Shown piece by piece: positions 5,024-6,880 of a stretch of 6,880 nt of DNA. The notes beneath the pieces were generated by a model. The model was not told the origin of the DNA, ran no database searches, and saw only the letters and a list, made by a program, of their open reading frames with translations. Each line of letters begins with the position of its first letter. The first letter of the stretch is position 1. The translations under genes were made by a program, and so were the position numbers. This stretch comes from an uncultured Chloroflexota bacterium (GTDB lineage: Bacteria; Chloroflexota; Anaerolineae; Aggregatilineales; Phototrophicaceae): assembly GCA_937864975.1 (NCBI GenBank), contig CALMDI010000725.1, forward strand, positions 1 through 6,880, in the 5' to 3' direction.

Positions 5024-5030
5024 CAGGCAC

Positions 5031-6880
5031 GTGAAACGCATCAAACCCTACGGTACATGGGACAGCCCGATTTCATCGCGGTCGCTGGCATCGCGGCTGC
5101 GCCTTGCCGACGTTCAGTGGGACGGCGATGGCGATAGCCTCGTCTGGCTGGAGGGGCGCGGCAAGCAGGGCGTGCTCGTCGCGCAGCGCGGGCTGCAAGC
5201 CCCGCGCGAACTCACGATCGATCCGTCGGTGCGCGGCGGCATCGGCTATGGCGGCGGCGATGTTACCGTCGCTCAGGGGCAGATCTTCTTTTCCGGCGCG
5301 GATGGGCGCTTATATCGCCAAGCCCTCGGTGGCGGCACGGCGAAACCGATAACGCCTGCCTTTGGCAGGCTGGCGTCGCCCGCGGTCTCGCCGGACGGGC
5401 GCTGGGTGGTCTACGTCCATCACGATGACAACGTCGACGGCTTGGCGCTGGTCGATGTGCCGGGTGAACTGTGGTCTCGCAAGCTGGTCTACGGCTCGGA
5501 TTTTTATATGCAGCCGGTCTGGCATCCGGGCGGCACGCAGATCGCTTACGTCGCCTGGGATTTTCCGAACATGCCGTGGGATGGCACGGAGCTGCGGCTG
5601 GCAACCCTGGAGTCCGACAGCGGCGGCGTTCCCGTCGTCGCGTCGACGCAAACGCTTGCCGGGGACGCTGCCACCGCGATATTCCAACCCACCTTTTCGC
5701 CCGACGGACGCACGCTGGCTTATGTCAGCGATGCCGAGGGTTGGGGACAGATATATCTGTACGATCTTGTCAGCAAAGCGCACTCGCGCCTGACCGATGC
5801 CCCTGCCGAGCACGGCACGCCCGCGTGGCAGCAGGGCGCGCGTATGTACGGCTGGACGCACGACAGCCGCGCGATCTACAGCGTGCGAAACGAACAGGGG
5901 TTTTTCAGCCTGTGGCGGATTGATGTTCGGACACGTGAAGCGCGGCGGGTGAAGGCGTTGGACGAGTACACTCACCTGCATCAGATTTCGGTTTCGCCGA
6001 CACGCGACGCCGTGGCGCTGCTGGGGTCGTCGGGGGCGATCACCGAGCGGGTCATCAGCGTCGAGCCGGGGGACATGGACGTTCCCATCCAGCTTTCAAG
6101 CGAGCCGGGTGCACCGCACGGGATGAGCGTTCTGGTCGAGACGCCGCGCGGCGTGTGGATTCATAAGCGGTCGAGCGCCGAAAATCTGCCCGCGGCGCAG
6201 GTGTCGACTCCGCAGCCGGTGGAATGGACGAGCTTCGACGGTGGAACCGCCTACGGGCTTTATTATGCGCCCGTGAGCGAGTACTTCGAGAGTCCAGGCA
6301 AGCCGCCGCTGATCGTCTACGTCCACGGCGGACCGACCTCGCAGGCGCGCGCCATGCACTCGCCCAACGCCCAGTTTTTCGCCACGCGCGGCTGCGCGGT
6401 GCTGGAAGTCAATCATCGCGGCGGCACGGGTTACGGCAAGGCGTATCAGGAAATGCTGCGCGGCTCGTGGGGCATCTACGACGTAGAGGACAGCGCATCC
6501 GGCGCGGCGGCGCTGGCAGAGCGCGGGCTGGCGGATGCGGCGAAGCTGGTCATTATGGGCGGCAGCGCGGGCGGTTACACGGTGCTGCAATCGCTGGTCG
6601 CCAAGCCGGGCTTTTACAAAGCGGGCGTGTGCTACTACGGCGTGACCAACCAGTTCACGCTGACGCTGGACTCCGAGTTCAAGTTCGAGTCGCGCTACAA
6701 CGATTATCTGCTCGGCGCCCTGCCGGAAGCAGCCGATGTTTACCGCGAGCGCTCGCCGCTGTTTCACGCCGACAAGATTGTCGATCCGGTCCTTTTGTTT
6801 CAAGGCACCGAGGACAAAGTCGTGCCGCGCGAGCAGGCAGAGAGCATCGTCGCCGCGCTGCGCGCGCGCCGGGTGCCTCA
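5031..6880 (+). CDS. S9 family serine peptidase (prolyl oligopeptidase / acylaminoacyl-peptidase type), 3' end outside window
   Basis: The first 616 codons are in the window without a stop. The enzyme should cleave short peptides or N-acylated amino acids in the cytoplasm. The N-terminus (MKRIKPYGTWDSPI) shows no signal peptide. Residues 1 to about 390 form a beta-propeller with PD40/TolB-like blades (for example SPDGRWVVYVHHD near 122 and FSPDGRTLAYVSD near 223). From about 397 (VEWTSFDGGTAYG) an alpha/beta hydrolase follows. It carries the oxyanion motif HGGP (432-435), the nucleophile elbow GGSAGG with Ser512, and the GTEDKVVP motif with Asp595. The catalytic His should lie about 30-40 residues past the window edge, so the missing part is short. 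The family is usually 600-700 residues. The gene sits just behind an intrinsic terminator, with no room for a promoter between, so expression probably depends on readthrough or regulated termination. Confidence 0.9.
   Translation, partial: MKRIKPYGTWDSPISSRSLASRLRLADVQWDGDGDSLVWLEGRGKQGVLVAQRGLQAPRELTIDPSVRGGIGYGGGDVTVAQGQIFFSGADGRLYRQALGGGTAKPITPAFGRLASPAVSPDGRWVVYVHHDDNVDGLALVDVPGELWSRKLVYGSDFYMQPVWHPGGTQIAYVAWDFPNMPWDGTELRLATLESDSGGVPVVASTQTLAGDAATAIFQPTFSPDGRTLAYVSDAEGWGQIYLYDLVSKAHSRLTDAPAEHGTPAWQQGARMYGWTHDSRAIYSVRNEQGFFSLWRIDVRTREARRVKALDEYTHLHQISVSPTRDAVALLGSSGAITERVISVEPGDMDVPIQLSSEPGAPHGMSVLVETPRGVWIHKRSSAENLPAAQVSTPQPVEWTSFDGGTAYGLYYAPVSEYFESPGKPPLIVYVHGGPTSQARAMHSPNAQFFATRGCAVLEVNHRGGTGYGKAYQEMLRGSWGIYDVEDSASGAAALAERGLADAAKLVIMGGSAGGYTVLQSLVAKPGFYKAGVCYYGVTNQFTLTLDSEFKFESRYNDYLLGALPEAADVYRERSPLFHADKIVDPVLLFQGTEDKVVPREQAESIVAALRARRVP

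Noticed and set aside
4918..5034. 38-codon open frame from GTG 4918 to a TGA overlapping the peptidase GTG (ACGTGA)
   Set aside because: The stop/start overlap is tempting, but the frame has no ribosome binding site, begins inside the 16-bp stem and runs through the intrinsic terminator and its T-run, so most transcripts would end before the stop.
6096..6803. 235-codon minus-strand open frame opposite the S9 peptidase
   Set aside because: It is antisense to the catalytic domain carrying HGGP and GGSAGG, with Arg/Ala/Val-rich composition and no domain.

Overview
The window is 6.9 kb of GC-rich bacterial DNA with compact gene spacing and no mobile elements, rRNA, tRNA or CRISPR. The gene content best fits an environmental Chloroflexota (Anaerolineae-like) chromosome: a membrane-anchored L,D-transpeptidase with VanW-type peptidoglycan-binding domains plus LysM, an S9 acylaminoacyl-peptidase-like enzyme, beta-propeller proteins and a small cupin. 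This placement is inferred from domain style, not from a marker gene.

Layout, left to right. Bases 1-124 are the last 40 codons of a beta-propeller protein on the + strand. It converges on a minus-strand pair, a GH13-type glycoside hydrolase (605-2134) followed by a four-helix membrane protein (159-608) whose TTG start overlaps the hydrolase stop. An exact tandem array of four 8-bp units (128-159) lies between the convergent stop codons. A divergent promoter region (about 2155-2378) separates the hydrolase from a single-domain cupin (2379-2723, +). A hairpin with the cupin stop codon in its loop closes that gene. The L,D-transpeptidase (2828-4612, +) follows. Its catalytic motif reads TYGC instead of the usual S/T-HGC.

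The 418-bp stretch from 4613 to 5030 is the least ordinary part. It holds a 58-nt imperfect hairpin just after the transpeptidase, a perfect 16-bp palindrome, an 11-bp direct repeat at 21-bp period and a near-consensus sigma70 promoter (TTGACG, 18 bp, TATAGT). Next comes a roughly 110-nt transcribed segment with a 16-bp stem carrying a 33-nt A-rich loop, then a textbook intrinsic terminator (8-bp stem, GAAA loop, eight T). The terminator ends 27 bp before the GTG start of the S9 peptidase (5031 to beyond the window end), so the segment is either an independent small RNA or a terminating leader of the peptidase. I recognise no described RNA family in it.

Functionally the genes look like separate housekeeping or catabolic units: alpha-glucan hydrolysis, cell-wall cross-linking and peptide degradation. 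There is no obvious shared pathway. Nothing resembles a defence system or a biosynthetic cluster.
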